Shown here piece after piece: positions 33,301 through 42,448 of a stretch of 56,832 nt of DNA. The notes beneath the pieces were generated by a model. The model searched no databases, had not been told where the DNA came from, and saw only the letters and a program-made list of their open reading frames with translations. The translations under genes were made by a program, and so were the position numbers. The DNA is from a virus, in the IMG/VR virus record IMGVR_UViG_3300027899_000015, positions 1-56,832 of that record, one strand, 5' to 3'. Position 1 is the stretch's first letter. Each line of letters opens with the position of its first letter.

Positions 33301-33475
33301 TAGTATAATATTCAGTAGTAGGATCAAAAATAGATCCACTATGATTAATACCAATATTAGTTACAATTCTGTTTTCAGCAAATGAAGAGGAGGTGATTTC
33401 CCAACTTTTATTTGCAGTATATGGTACTACAAAAGTATCAGGTACACTAAGTCTTTTAAAAGTATTTGCCGACAT
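30386..33475 (-). CDS. Large tail-surface protein with several TPS-repeat stalks, 1029 residues
   Basis: Residues 1-225 form an N-terminal domain likely to anchor in the virion (MSANTFKRLSVPDTFVVPYT). Residues 226-450 are a long Thr/Pro/Ser repeat. Two beta-rich globular segments follow, separated by short TPS linkers near residues 600-618 and 768-795. A second, more regular repeat (PSVSTTRPVSITPSVS) lies at about 878-952, and a Cys-containing C-terminal domain of about 75 residues closes the protein. There is no enzyme motif. The alternation of stalk and bead suggests an extended fibre-like molecule that positions binding domains away from the particle, probably for host-surface contact. Exact function is unknown. 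Confidence 0.8.
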   Translation of the reverse strand: MSANTFKRLSVPDTFVVPYTANKSWEITSSSFAENRIVTNIGINHSGSIFDPTTEYYTNGQYDRLVYDSTNLTYYPKFLSTSSLLQYIEKRNTIYNDGTLSTSSYYRGHVELGNTNTYKYFPTDTGSIIYVLNVPRNLTSEKILPTTFEIYFNSGISESKIYDDGNYNLLYSGSDVSSSIGTLLTQDSYVGNVFYEQNVAVLTIIPDSVRLKGWRGIDPYCLASAVSLTPSITLTPSATPSVTKTPSTTPSVTLSKSVSATPSITRTASVSATPSITQTPSVTPSMTPSVSTTPSVTLTPSETATPSITRTPSTTPSVTLTPSETATPSITLTSSRTPSVTRTPSISITPSITQTPSTTPSISTTPSVTLTPSISTTPSITRTPSISTTPSITQTPSITPSITLTPSITSTPSITRTASISTTPSITPSITRTASISITPSITPSASYLISLNCSTTAFSKDTLTTGYSTDYYVLDLSSTANGSSIQVTYRAEDRPNRFSIQKTTGGSSTIIQDSLWVGSDQSYPNTGYPWQSGTYPTCMAPYSSNQCPYSPDGSLTFTYDASSTYKLIVDVAPQNPNNPGNDNYEIDVLCTPPPSVSLTLTPSITRTPSVTPSKSPAGINQCITFSDFIVEAGSYSTDLRITATDIQLHPVNGDNTQTSTAVGNITLASGFEGAKLYYQLTNYNITNQTGSFEMTVTGNQGQGTYTVNQYSLKGLTPATSGSFITLSQTGSYNVAFTSTYQWLGSGGVDSSSNARIYVDSVCTAPSPSVSMTPSITKTPSISTTPSITPSTSGTNPVSLAYDTVSGYTACSNYPTVNTNVYFMPVGSTLQTGTFIYTNSACTIAAPNGFYSNGTTYWNTDASAAGKLQNPVSCTVPSVSLTPSRTRPVSITPSVSTTRPVSITPSVSTTRPVSTTPSVTPSVSTTRPVSITPSVSTTRPVSTTPSVTPSVSGAALTYYQYNATKCLDGSSVILTLTSTKTLGTYRTSTNTTSDCYTLDSFYQYVGTGYPITTLYASVPDCTSTNCTQL
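30650..30841 (-). repeat. Near-identical 36-base coding repeats
   Basis: A 36-base unit beginning actaacaggacgtgttgt occurs at 30650, 30686, 30734, 30770 and, with a changed end, at 30806. Four spacings are 36 except one of 48. It codes for the PSVSTTRPVSIT motif. Because copies are nearly identical, this stretch can expand or shrink by recombination. Confidence 0.9.
32140..32806 (-). repeat. Long degenerate TPS-repeat array
   Basis: About 660 bases of in-frame repeats coding TPS(I/V)T(R/P/L)-type words. Copies differ mainly in third codon positions and in word order, so the array is old or actively reshuffled. One reading frame is kept open throughout. Confidence 0.88.
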
Positions 33476-33485
33476 ATGCGTAACA

Positions 33486-34556
33486 TTAGAAATCTAGTTT
33501 AACTCTTAATAATAATTCTTTAGTAAAATCTTTAACTAATGGTTTATTTAATTTAGCTACAGCTAATAAATCACCACTGTTATTATATAAACCAACTGTT
33601 GTAATATAAGTTTGTGGATTATATATTAATTGAGTATATAATAAATTACCATTTGAATCAATTACTGTTGGATTTGTTGTATAATTAAATTCTGCATTTT
33701 TTACACGAGTGAAAAAATAACGAGAAGATAAAGTTTCATAGCTTTGCAAACTAAATGTTGGTTGTAATTTAATCATATCAAACACCATACGATTATTGAT
33801 GTTGTATGTATTACCTCCTGCTGTGAAGAAAGCATCAGCTTGAGATGAACTAAATTCATTAAATATAGCACCAATCCCACCTAATGGACCTACTGGTAAA
33901 GCTAAAGCTCTTGGGTTTAATATTATTAAACCTTCATCAGGTAATAATAAACCATAGCTACCACTAACAGTGTAAGCAGAAGATGAAGGATATGTTGTTT
34001 GAGTACTTGAATTATATGATCCAGTTAATAACTGATAAGCACGAGTTGAACCAAGATATGTAGATACTGATGTTACTGTTGAGTCATCAACTAAACCAAT
34101 AGAGTTACTACCACTTGATATTTTTAAGAAGAAAGAACCTTGATTAAAAGATTCTTTAAAACGAGATCTATTAATAGATAATACTATAATATCTTTTGAC
34201 GCGTAATTTGCTCCACCAAATTGAAATGATGAATTTTCATCACCATATATTAATGATCTAAATTGACCATAAACATCTCTAGTTGGTGTTTTATCAGGTA
34301 CTAAAGCATTGAAATAAGATGAACCTGAACCACTTACGTGTCCATAAGCTATTGTAAATTGAGATTCAAGAGATTGAGTTGCTGCTACATCTCCTTGAAA
34401 TACATTAAGGAAAAAAGTACCAGCTGGGTTGTTTAGTTCTTGTGATGACCAACTGTAAAAAGTAGTTAATGTGGTTAGATTATTACTCCACATTGGTGAC
34501 ACTATAGCATCTGAACTAAGTACCTGATCTTCCGTTTGATAAGCTCCAAAAGACAT
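33486..34556 (-). CDS. Tail/baseplate structural protein, 356 residues
   Basis: Beta-rich protein beginning MSFGAYQTEDQVLSSDAIVS with SGSGSSYFNALVPDKTPTRD and a Thr/Ser-rich middle. Its last 50 residues (TTVGLYNNSGDLLAVAKLN, then KPLVKDFTKELLLRVKLDF) reappear as a variant within the 343-residue gene. No catalytic motif. Its place between the 222-residue structural protein and the repeat-bearing proteins suggests an attachment or adaptor role. I do not recognise a named T4 counterpart. Confidence 0.75.
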   Translation of the reverse strand: MSFGAYQTEDQVLSSDAIVSPMWSNNLTTLTTFYSWSSQELNNPAGTFFLNVFQGDVAATQSLESQFTIAYGHVSGSGSSYFNALVPDKTPTRDVYGQFRSLIYGDENSSFQFGGANYASKDIIVLSINRSRFKESFNQGSFFLKISSGSNSIGLVDDSTVTSVSTYLGSTRAYQLLTGSYNSSTQTTYPSSSAYTVSGSYGLLLPDEGLIILNPRALALPVGPLGGIGAIFNEFSSSQADAFFTAGGNTYNINNRMVFDMIKLQPTFSLQSYETLSSRYFFTRVKNAEFNYTTNPTVIDSNGNLLYTQLIYNPQTYITTVGLYNNSGDLLAVAKLNKPLVKDFTKELLLRVKLDF

Positions 34557-34563
34557 ATGTTAA

Positions 34564-35232
34564 TTATGTTTTAATTATTGTTAAAGGTATAGTGATTCTA
34601 GCGCCGCTATCTCTACCAGTTACTGTAATAGTTGTTGTAATAGTAGCACCCGCTACTGCTGTTGAACTATATAAAGTATTAATAGTAGTTGCTATTAAAG
34701 TAAATGAAGTACCAATTTGACTAGCTGATAAGCTGGCACCACTCGCATTTGGAGTTGGTGAAGTAATATTTAAACCAGTGGTGTCAATTCCTGTACCTGT
34801 AAATGTACTTAAGAATCTTGAGTCAGCCACAGTCATTAAATATCCTGATGGTTCAAATGTTGAAACAGCACCTAGATAATTTAATGTTTGAGGAGTGACA
34901 TTAATAGAAGCAGCTTGACGTAATGATATAGCACTATATCCAAGATTAAGAACAGGTAATTTGCTTGTTCCGCGAGGTAAAGTTACTAATTTGTATTTCA
35001 TCATTTGTGTTTCATCCACAAATGCTTCTAATAAAGGCATTGCTTCTATTGCCTCACCAAAAAAGGCAGAACCTGATGGATGGTTTGGATTATATAAAGT
35101 ATAATCAATTTCATCATCGGCTAAAGCAAATTGAGTGATTTGGAATGATCCATCATTACGTGCTAACAATTCACGGCCTTTTTTTGTTAGGACCGCATCA
35201 ATTGTTACATATTGGTTATTTAAATAAGCCAT
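34564..35232 (-). CDS. Conserved T4-like marine phage structural protein, 222 residues
   Basis: Begins MAYLNNQYVTIDAVLTKKGR, then LLARNDGSFQITQFALADDE. The VDAVLTKKGRELLARxxGxFxIxxFALADDEIDY pattern is one I recall from structural proteins of T4-like cyanophages and other marine myoviruses, where it lies near baseplate or tail-fibre genes. The C-terminal 70 residues are Thr/Ile-rich and beta-like (TTTITVTGRDSGARITIPL), recalling Ig-like domains. Function not assigned. A late-type motif precedes it by 18 bases. Confidence 0.8.
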   Translation of the reverse strand: MAYLNNQYVTIDAVLTKKGRELLARNDGSFQITQFALADDEIDYTLYNPNHPSGSAFFGEAIEAMPLLEAFVDETQMMKYKLVTLPRGTSKLPVLNLGYSAISLRQAASINVTPQTLNYLGAVSTFEPSGYLMTVADSRFLSTFTGTGIDTTGLNITSPTPNASGASLSASQIGTSFTLIATTINTLYSSTAVAGATITTTITVTGRDSGARITIPLTIIKT

Positions 35233-35250
35233 TGTCTAAATGTTGTTTTA

Positions 35251-35258
35251 TATAAATA
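35251..35258 (-). promoter_or_regulatory. Late-type motif ATATTTATA
   Basis: Exact motif in the gap after the 1629-residue gene, 18 bases before the 222-residue gene. Confidence 0.5.
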
Positions 35259-35260
35259 TA

Positions 35261-38200
35261 TTAATTAGTTAAAACTGTGCTAAATATCTTACTTTTAAGT
35301 TCACTTACTATATTAGCTACTTTATCATCAATAGATAATAGTAAGTTTTGATTTTTTATTATACCAGGAGATGTTGGGCCAATATTTTTTCTATGCTCAA
35401 TAATAATATTAGTTTCATCTTCTATTTTTTTAGAAAATACATATCTATCAATATTATATGGAGTACTACTCATTGTTACAGCATTATTCACTACTCTATC
35501 TACTTTAAAAGTTAAGGTTGGAGGTGAAGGTAATGAGTTATAATTAACTTCAAGAATAGTATATTCATTAGCAGCTCTAAATGTAGAACCTGTTGTACTA
35601 GAACCGGATTCAAATCTTACTATATCTCCCGGATTAAGATAAAATGGATAATCTGGAGGGCAATAGGTATTATATTGGCGAATAGAAGATGTAAGAGGAC
35701 CAGGAAGAGATGTATCTAAAACACTGCCTGAAAAATAAATTCCTTCATTATTTCCATAATAAAGTGCTAATCCAGCTGAACAGGATATTATGTCAGTTGG
35801 TTGACCACTTTCATCATGTACTATTAATTCAGGGCTAGCATCTGTATAATTATATAAAAAACTAGGTGCTACATTAGCGGCAGGTCTTACACTTACTATA
35901 TCAGGAACATTACTTTGTAAAATATCAATACCACTTCTATCAACTCTATAAGTACCTGTGTAATTAGCGGTGATACCATCGGTTCCATATCTAGGTATAA
36001 GTACATCTACATAACTTGGTGTACCTAAAACTACATTAATTCTAATACGTACTATAACATCATAAGGTAACAATGAAGCAGGAGTATATGTTACTGTACC
36101 TGTTAAACTAGTTGTAAACCATCCAAAGTGAGTTATTACTCTATATTTAATACTACTAGGAGTATAATTACTTGCATTTAAAGCAGACACACCAATAGAT
36201 GAATATCCACTAGGCACATAGTAATTCTGGTCAGTATCAGCTATTCTCCATAATACAGGATAATATTTGTATCCACTACTATGTATAAATTGATTACCAT
36301 CTAATGTTTTTTGCAATGATGGACTTTGATTATTAAATAAAGCTACATTTAATTGTTCACCTGTTTTAAATATATTTTGTACTTGATATAAGTTATACAA
36401 TTGATTACTTCTAACATTTGCATAATCACGTTGAGCTAATTCAGTTAAAGAACCTGTTTCATCAATTAAATACTTTATATAAAGATTTGTACGTTCTGGC
36501 ATAGATATTTGGAAAGAACCTGTACAAGTAGCTTCAGAGAAATAAGCAAACTGAATTGTGTTTTTATCAATAACTGCATTTCTACCATAAGGTCCTATTC
36601 CATTTTTCCATGTATTAAAATCATTATTATTAAAGAAATTATAGTTAGAACTATTAGTTTGTGAACCAATATATCTAGGTCTAGCATGACGAAGATATTG
36701 ATAAGTAAAATCTTGTAATTCTATAGGTTCTAATACTTCAGTTAATACACTAGCACTAGTTATATAAGTTAGTTTTTGTCTAATACTTGAAGTAACAGAA
36801 TTAGGAACGTTATTAATTAAAGGATCATATTCGTATTTAAATATAGATTCTGAATACGGACTTGTATTATATGGATTGAAATATATGAATGGATTAGATT
36901 GAGTAGCTACACATTCAATAGAAGCACTAGGTAATTCTCCTGTATAAAAATCACTAGCATCTGATAATTTATCTAATGGTCCAAATGGTGTTTGATGAGT
37001 TATTATATATAAAGATTGACTATAATTTCCTCCATTACTAGCTGTAAAAAATGCTGTATCAATAGATTGACTATATTCAAGATGTGTTATTGTAGGTTCA
37101 TATCTTTGAATAACAGGTCTTTCAAGAAGGTGTGGTTTAATAACAATACCTGTGGATAAATTGGTTCTAGCAGGAGTAAAATCTTTAAGTGTTCTAAATA
37201 ATGAATTATGAAAGAAAGATATTAAACGAATATAATCTTTATAATTGTATTTATTATTAAATTTCTTAAAGAAATCATTTTGTAATACTTGGAATTGTTG
37301 ATAAGATCCTGTAGCAGGATTACCAATAATATCATCTAAATTATATGTTGAACCAAATTGAGCAATAATAGCTCTATCTATTTCATCTTGTGGAGATAAA
37401 CTAGCATCAAGTAAATGTATATCTTTAGTAAGAGGAATAATAGGTTGTGCCTCAATACTTTTATTAGGCATTAATTGGTTACCATAAGTACTTCCACTTA
37501 CTATTCTAATTTTATCTGTTACTGGATTGGCATATCCTGAGTTAGCGACATCAGCGTAATAGGTTTCGGTAAAAGAAACATAACTATTTTGGTTAGGAAA
37601 CCCAATAAATGAAGCAGTTAATATTTGAGTTTTTTGGTCTGGATGAGTTGAATATACTTTTGTAGTTATACTATGATTATAAGTGTATAAGTTATTACCC
37701 AAAGTAAATCTAGCTGCTAAGTCCCCAAATGAAGATGTTGTAAAATTACCTTCAATTGATTCAGGATTTAATACATGAGAATCAAAAACAGATTCAGATA
37801 TATAGTTAGACCATAATCTTACTTCTTGATATGAACCAGTAAATGGAGTTGCTGATGAACCATTTCCTAAAAGTAAATTATTATCATCTATATACCAACT
37901 AGCATTTTGAGTAGTTGTATATAAACTAGCACTTGTTTTATGTCCTACTTCACCATATATATTATTTTTAACATATAAATCATAATATTGAGGATCAGAA
38001 GTTTGTGTTGATCTTTTATTAGGATATCTTCTTTGAAGTAAAACACTATACCAACTAGTATCATCATTTGAACCTGTTGTAAACACAGGTATAGTAGATG
38101 AAGTAATTGAAGTACTACCTAATGTAAATTGAAAATATCCAAAATCTCCAGTTGTTCCAGCATATATAGAATCATTAGATCCAGTTTGAGTATATATTAA

Positions 38201-40150
38201 ATCAAGTTTAAAATTTGTTGGACTAAGTAGTAATGATTGAGTTGGATAAGTGGATAATATTATGTTTGATGATGGGAAGTATGTTTTAAATCTGAATTCT
38301 ATACCGTTAGGTGCTATATCATTATATCCGGTTTTGTTAAGATTTTGATCTAAATAAACCCATGGTACAACAATTTCACCAGAGTAAGATGTATCAATAG
38401 CATAAGTAAATCTATCATATTCATATTCAAATGAAGATGTTACTTTATCAACACCACCATATTCTATAGCACCCATTATTGTGGGTGGTATTCCAAATAT
38501 AGTATTTAAATATTGATTAAAACGATTTGTACCTTTTGATTTAAGTAATAAAGGTAAGTTATGGTATAAACGTTTATAAATTCCTTTTTGTTGGTCTTGT
38601 CCTGATATTTGATATTGAGATGCTGTTATTAAGGTATCATATGATCCAGTATTAGGTAAGTAATTGCCATTTTCATCTACACCATACAAATATTTAAATA
38701 CATTAGTACCATCTTCATCTGTATAGGTAGTAATACCCATTGATTGTAAAGCAAAGTATACTAAATCTTTAGATATACCTTGGTTTAAAGCATTTTTAGA
38801 TTGATATAAATCAGATATAGCTTTAATATGAATCCAAATATCATCAAACATTTGTCCTATAGATGCTACAAATTCAAATGCTAATTCATTATCATTATTT
38901 TCAGCTATATAACCAGGTAAAGTATATAATAAATAATTTTGGTTATTATCATCATATAATGAAGCAGAGTCGTGATTACCACTATACCAAGAAACAGATT
39001 CTGAAGAAGTTATTGATTGGTTTATATATGGTTTAGTATAATTTTGTTTAGGCCATGAAAATGATGTTGATTCAAAATAAAGATATTGTTCCCAACCATC
39101 AAAACTTTGAATAGTTTTATTTATATTATTTTGATACTTTTGAGCATCTAATAATGATGATGGTGAAGTACTAGATGCTGCTGAGGCACTAGAAGAGGTA
39201 AATAATTCAATATTAGATAATTTATATTGAAATCCTTCTAGTCTGCGAGCTGCTGATGAGAAATGAACAAAGTTTTTATACTCAGTATAATCAACATTGA
39301 TTGAAAAATTAGAAGCACTTAATTGACCAAGTAATTGTTGTAATTGAGGAGCAAAATCACCTTGAAAATTAGTTACTTGATTAAAATTATAATAAGGTGT
39401 TGGTCCTACTCTTAGTTGATCTAAATCTAAATCAAAATTAGGCCCACGTAATGTAGGATAAACTACAGGAATTGTATCTGGAGTGATAACTGCTTCAAAT
39501 ATCTGTGGATTTGAAATTTCATCAACAACATTAACTAAATTATTTGTCCTATATTTTACAGGTAATGGGTTTAGTAATTTAATTAAAACTGTTGGTACAT
39601 CAACTGATGGATTTTTGCCTAAATCTAAAGCTACATTAACAGCAGGCAATAATTGGTTTTTACCAAAATTTAAATAAAATTCTTTAAAATAAGGAGTACT
39701 TTGAAATGATTGAATAAATTCATTAGTATTAGTAATAATTTCATCATTAGGAATATTATTAGTACTTAATCTTATTTCTGTTCTATCACCAGATATTTCT
39801 TTAATGAATAAACTTGGATTATAACTTTTAACTATAACAGGTCTTAAAATATTATATGTTACAACATAATCACCAAATTGTATACCTGCATTTTTTAAAT
39901 CTAAAGCAGGATCAAAATTTAATTCTTGTATAGTATATGTTGTAGAAGGCTGAAAAGTACCTGGTATTGTATATCCAGTAAATGGTACTATTGAATATAT
40001 ATTTTTTCCTGAAGGATCAGATATATTCATTTCAACATAATCTTCAGCAGATCCAAAATTACGGACCATGTCTCTTGTCACAACTAGTTGAGACGCAGAA
40101 CCCGTTAATATGTTGTTGCTTGTAGGTATTTTTTTAATAGTAGTACTCAT
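35261..40150 (-). CDS. Giant tail/baseplate protein with LamG-like lectin segment, 1629 residues
   Basis: The largest protein of the window. It is soluble with no signal peptide, rich in Tyr, Ser, Thr and Asn. The first 330 residues are beta-rich. Residues about 430-560 are more helical (FVASIGQMFDDIWIHIKAIS). In the middle, a segment with FKTYFPSSNIIL and ending GSYQEVRLWSNYISES fits a concanavalin/LamG-like lectin domain. The C-terminal 500 residues are again beta-rich. It follows the wedge, lysis and DNRLRE-like genes, a position used by large baseplate-peripheral proteins (gp7/gp10-like) in T4-like phages, but homology to gp7 is not claimed. Likely carries or connects host-binding parts. 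Confidence 0.75.
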   Translation of the reverse strand: MSTTIKKIPTSNNILTGSASQLVVTRDMVRNFGSAEDYVEMNISDPSGKNIYSIVPFTGYTIPGTFQPSTTYTIQELNFDPALDLKNAGIQFGDYVVTYNILRPVIVKSYNPSLFIKEISGDRTEIRLSTNNIPNDEIITNTNEFIQSFQSTPYFKEFYLNFGKNQLLPAVNVALDLGKNPSVDVPTVLIKLLNPLPVKYRTNNLVNVVDEISNPQIFEAVITPDTIPVVYPTLRGPNFDLDLDQLRVGPTPYYNFNQVTNFQGDFAPQLQQLLGQLSASNFSINVDYTEYKNFVHFSSAARRLEGFQYKLSNIELFTSSSASAASSTSPSSLLDAQKYQNNINKTIQSFDGWEQYLYFESTSFSWPKQNYTKPYINQSITSSESVSWYSGNHDSASLYDDNNQNYLLYTLPGYIAENNDNELAFEFVASIGQMFDDIWIHIKAISDLYQSKNALNQGISKDLVYFALQSMGITTYTDEDGTNVFKYLYGVDENGNYLPNTGSYDTLITASQYQISGQDQQKGIYKRLYHNLPLLLKSKGTNRFNQYLNTIFGIPPTIMGAIEYGGVDKVTSSFEYEYDRFTYAIDTSYSGEIVVPWVYLDQNLNKTGYNDIAPNGIEFRFKTYFPSSNIILSTYPTQSLLLSPTNFKLDLIYTQTGSNDSIYAGTTGDFGYFQFTLGSTSITSSTIPVFTTGSNDDTSWYSVLLQRRYPNKRSTQTSDPQYYDLYVKNNIYGEVGHKTSASLYTTTQNASWYIDDNNLLLGNGSSATPFTGSYQEVRLWSNYISESVFDSHVLNPESIEGNFTTSSFGDLAARFTLGNNLYTYNHSITTKVYSTHPDQKTQILTASFIGFPNQNSYVSFTETYYADVANSGYANPVTDKIRIVSGSTYGNQLMPNKSIEAQPIIPLTKDIHLLDASLSPQDEIDRAIIAQFGSTYNLDDIIGNPATGSYQQFQVLQNDFFKKFNNKYNYKDYIRLISFFHNSLFRTLKDFTPARTNLSTGIVIKPHLLERPVIQRYEPTITHLEYSQSIDTAFFTASNGGNYSQSLYIITHQTPFGPLDKLSDASDFYTGELPSASIECVATQSNPFIYFNPYNTSPYSESIFKYEYDPLINNVPNSVTSSIRQKLTYITSASVLTEVLEPIELQDFTYQYLRHARPRYIGSQTNSSNYNFFNNNDFNTWKNGIGPYGRNAVIDKNTIQFAYFSEATCTGSFQISMPERTNLYIKYLIDETGSLTELAQRDYANVRSNQLYNLYQVQNIFKTGEQLNVALFNNQSPSLQKTLDGNQFIHSSGYKYYPVLWRIADTDQNYYVPSGYSSIGVSALNASNYTPSSIKYRVITHFGWFTTSLTGTVTYTPASLLPYDVIVRIRINVVLGTPSYVDVLIPRYGTDGITANYTGTYRVDRSGIDILQSNVPDIVSVRPAANVAPSFLYNYTDASPELIVHDESGQPTDIISCSAGLALYYGNNEGIYFSGSVLDTSLPGPLTSSIRQYNTYCPPDYPFYLNPGDIVRFESGSSTTGSTFRAANEYTILEVNYNSLPSPPTLTFKVDRVVNNAVTMSSTPYNIDRYVFSKKIEDETNIIIEHRKNIGPTSPGIIKNQNLLLSIDDKVANIVSELKSKIFSTVLTN

Positions 40151-40151
40151 G

Positions 40152-40499
40152 TTATACTAAAGTTCCTGGGTTTATTTGAGAAGTTAATAGTATTTGATTT
40201 TTTAGATTAATATTTTCTTCTCTTAATTCAGTAATTTCGTTTTGTAAATCTTCTAAAGATATACCTAAATAATCTAAACTTCTTGTTGCTAATGCTAAAT
40301 GTGATTCATCAGAACCTGAAGGAGGAATATCGTAAAATAAAACATCATATTCATTAAAAAATTGAGACACAGTCATATCTGGTTGGACTGCTTTTTCATT
40401 TGATAATGAAGTAGCTAGTTGTGAAAAACTAGTATTAACTGTATTATTGAAACTTTGTAAACTATAAATAGTTTTCTGTATTTTTATTTGTTCACTCAT
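40152..40499 (-). CDS. Small coiled-coil structural protein, 115 residues
   Basis: N-terminal helix (IQKTIYSLQSFNNTVNTSFS), a middle segment FFNEYDVLFYDIPPSGSDES, and a C-terminal coiled coil (LEDLQNEITELREENINLKN, about residues 80-100). The last residues include PGTLV. Its location between the 370-residue and the 1629-residue genes, with stop-start spacing of one base and an overlap, indicates co-assembly in the tail or baseplate. No named family. Confidence 0.75.
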   Translation of the reverse strand: MSEQIKIQKTIYSLQSFNNTVNTSFSQLATSLSNEKAVQPDMTVSQFFNEYDVLFYDIPPSGSDESHLALATRSLDYLGISLEDLQNEITELREENINLKNQILLTSQINPGTLV

Positions 40500-41611
40500 T
40501 ATTCAACAGTTTGTAATACTTTGAAATAATAATCATCATCATAAATGTAAGTACCACCGTCAATAGTAGTTTTAATTTGTATTTTATAATAACGATCAGG
40601 CTCTAAACCATTCATATATAATCTAAAATAACTACTAGTTGTATCAGCACTTAATTTAGTTGCTACATTATCAAAATCAATTACTTTTAAATTTGAATTT
40701 AAATCTATAATTGAATAATAAGAAGATATTGGTAATAATTTATTGTATATATATAATGATTGTTGAGAGTAATTACGTTGTGGATATTTTTCTCTAGCAT
40801 ACACTCTAAACTTTACATATTCATTATCATAAAAAATATTCTTATTATTAGAAACAGATATATTTATTTCTTCGTTGGATACAAAAGGAGTAGAACCAGT
40901 ATTAAATGTACTATCATCCCATTTAAATTCCAAACATGGAGGATAAATAGTGTTAGTATCTCTAGAAAAGAAATTAAATGTGTAAATGTAATTATAGTTA
41001 AATTCAAATGAACCAGTATTTGCTGAGGTTGAGGTATCATTCATTATAATGAATCCATTATTTTGAATAACACTAGATGTATACCATCCTATAAATTTAG
41101 TAACATCAAGATTAATATCTTTAGTTGAAAAGTAATCAAATGATTGAGTTACTGAAGAAGTATACCAGTTAGCTCCTCCGTAGTTAGATCCATAAAAAGA
41201 TGAGGTTACGTTTGTTGGTAAACCATACATAGTCCAAGAATCTGTTTGGTTTGAATTTCTATATTTCCAACTCGCACCATCACTAGTTTCAGGAATGTTA
41301 TTAAAACGTCCTGTACCCATATCCCAACTTTCGTATACTGGGTGTAATTCAATATTAAAATCAGCTGGTATACCTTCTACGTGGGCATTATATACTTTTA
41401 AAGAAGCAGTGAAGTTAGCGCCTGATTTGGATACAGCTTCTGCTATATCAGCATTGTCAAATTTAATTAATATACGACTAGTTGAAGATGAGGGATAAAG
41501 ATATGGAGCGTTTTTAGATAAATCTAAAATTGAGTCCAACCCTGCGTTTAAGGTCTCATAGTCTGTATAAATTGTAGTATCCTGTGATGGAAATATTTTA
41601 AAAACACCCAT
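40499..41611 (-). CDS. DNRLRE-like structural protein, 370 residues
   Basis: Begins MGVFKIFPSQDTTIYTDYET; ILIKFDNADIAEAV and ASLKVYNAHVEGIPADFNIE follow, resembling the jelly-roll DNRLRE-type modules seen in secreted and phage proteins. The middle is Tyr/Ser/Asn-rich (SWDMGTGRFNNIPETSDGAS), and the end is Ig-like (YRLYMNGLEPDRYYKIQIKT-like, read as short strands). Probably a baseplate-peripheral or fibre-attachment protein. It opens the block of giant tail proteins and has a late-type motif 20 bases upstream. Confidence 0.75.
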   Translation of the reverse strand: MGVFKIFPSQDTTIYTDYETLNAGLDSILDLSKNAPYLYPSSSTSRILIKFDNADIAEAVSKSGANFTASLKVYNAHVEGIPADFNIELHPVYESWDMGTGRFNNIPETSDGASWKYRNSNQTDSWTMYGLPTNVTSSFYGSNYGGANWYTSSVTQSFDYFSTKDINLDVTKFIGWYTSSVIQNNGFIIMNDTSTSANTGSFEFNYNYIYTFNFFSRDTNTIYPPCLEFKWDDSTFNTGSTPFVSNEEINISVSNNKNIFYDNEYVKFRVYAREKYPQRNYSQQSLYIYNKLLPISSYYSIIDLNSNLKVIDFDNVATKLSADTTSSYFRLYMNGLEPDRYYKIQIKTTIDGGTYIYDDDYYFKVLQTVE

Positions 41612-41631
41612 TTATATTAGTATTATTCTAG

Positions 41632-41639
41632 TATAAATA
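41632..41639 (-). promoter_or_regulatory. Late-type motif ATATTTATA
   Basis: Exact motif between the endolysin gene stop and the 370-residue gene, 20 bases before its ATG. Confidence 0.5.
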
Positions 41640-41656
41640 TGGAATGTTTATAAAAT

Positions 41657-42256
41657 TTAAGCTAGTAAAGCGTAGTATTCCTTAAAATGTTTAGTACGAT
41701 CAGCTAAACCAATAGTACCGCCATTAACACGTTTAGTTATTTCGGTAACAACAGCATCAGTAGCACCTTTATCAGCAATTTTATGTAAATTATTTTTATG
41801 AAAAAACCAACCAGCTGACATTAATGGATATTTAGTAGCTACTAAGTCTGGATTTTCGAGAATATTTTCAGTTACAACAGTATCAAATGCTTTATAATTA
41901 TCTTTACCTGTTAATTGAATATATCCACGTCCTCTAAATTTCCATCCTTCACCTGATGTTTTATCACCATTACCCATACGACCAGCATATACTATGTTAG
42001 CTATTTTTTCTGGTTTACGCTCATATAAAAGAGCTATTTCGTTTGTTGGGAAATATTTTTTAAAGATGCTATTTAAACCTTTAGCACCATAATTTAAATT
42101 TTCATTTACTAATTTGAATCCACCGGATTCATGTCCTGCTTGAGCAAGAAAATGAGCTAAACGTAATGGTGTGTTTAACTCGAATTTATTAATTGTATCT
42201 GGAAGTTGTGTGATTACTGATTCAGGAATGTGTCCTTTTAATTTGTCTAGATTCAT
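41657..42256 (-). CDS. Endolysin, GH19 (chitinase-like) lysozyme
   Basis: Cleaves the glycan strands of peptidoglycan for release of progeny. It is a single catalytic domain of 199 residues. LAHFLAQAGHESGGFKLVNE holds the catalytic acid E43 and a second acidic position E52, and GWKFRGRGYIQLTGKDNYKA (105 onward) is the GH19 substrate-cleft signature. No signal peptide, so it needs a holin, and the holin gene overlaps it. A cytoplasmic endolysin of this family is common in phages of Gram-negative hosts. Confidence 0.93.
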   Translation of the reverse strand: MNLDKLKGHIPESVITQLPDTINKFELNTPLRLAHFLAQAGHESGGFKLVNENLNYGAKGLNSIFKKYFPTNEIALLYERKPEKIANIVYAGRMGNGDKTSGEGWKFRGRGYIQLTGKDNYKAFDTVVTENILENPDLVATKYPLMSAGWFFHKNNLHKIADKGATDAVVTEITKRVNGGTIGLADRTKHFKEYYALLA

Positions 42257-42444
42257 TACTTTTTAGTTTTTAATTTATAATAAATTTGAACACATAACCA
42301 AACTATAGAAGCTATATAAAAAACACCTGTAATCACAGGATTAAAAACTTGGAAAAAGCTATTTAAAGCGGCTAAACATGTTGTTACTAAACCAAGTGTA
42401 TTAGCTTCGGGAGAGTTTACCATAGTTGTGATAAATTTAGGCAT
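42256..42444 (-). CDS. Putative holin, 62 residues
   Basis: Two hydrophobic segments (about residues 17-34, and 38-56 with VITGVFYIASIVWLCVQIYY) and a short Lys-rich tail (KLKTKK). Size, topology and its ATG/stop overlap with the endolysin gene make a holin the best call. It would form inner-membrane holes that release the endolysin. The N-terminal MPKFITTMVNSPEAN is polar. Confidence 0.85.
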   Translation of the reverse strand: MPKFITTMVNSPEANTLGLVTTCLAALNSFFQVFNPVITGVFYIASIVWLCVQIYYKLKTKK

Positions 42445-42448
42445 ACTT

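Noticed and set aside
28695-33475. Diversity-generating retroelement
   Set aside because: No reverse transcriptase, template repeat or adenine-biased variable copy was seen; variation in the repeats is third-position and word-order change.
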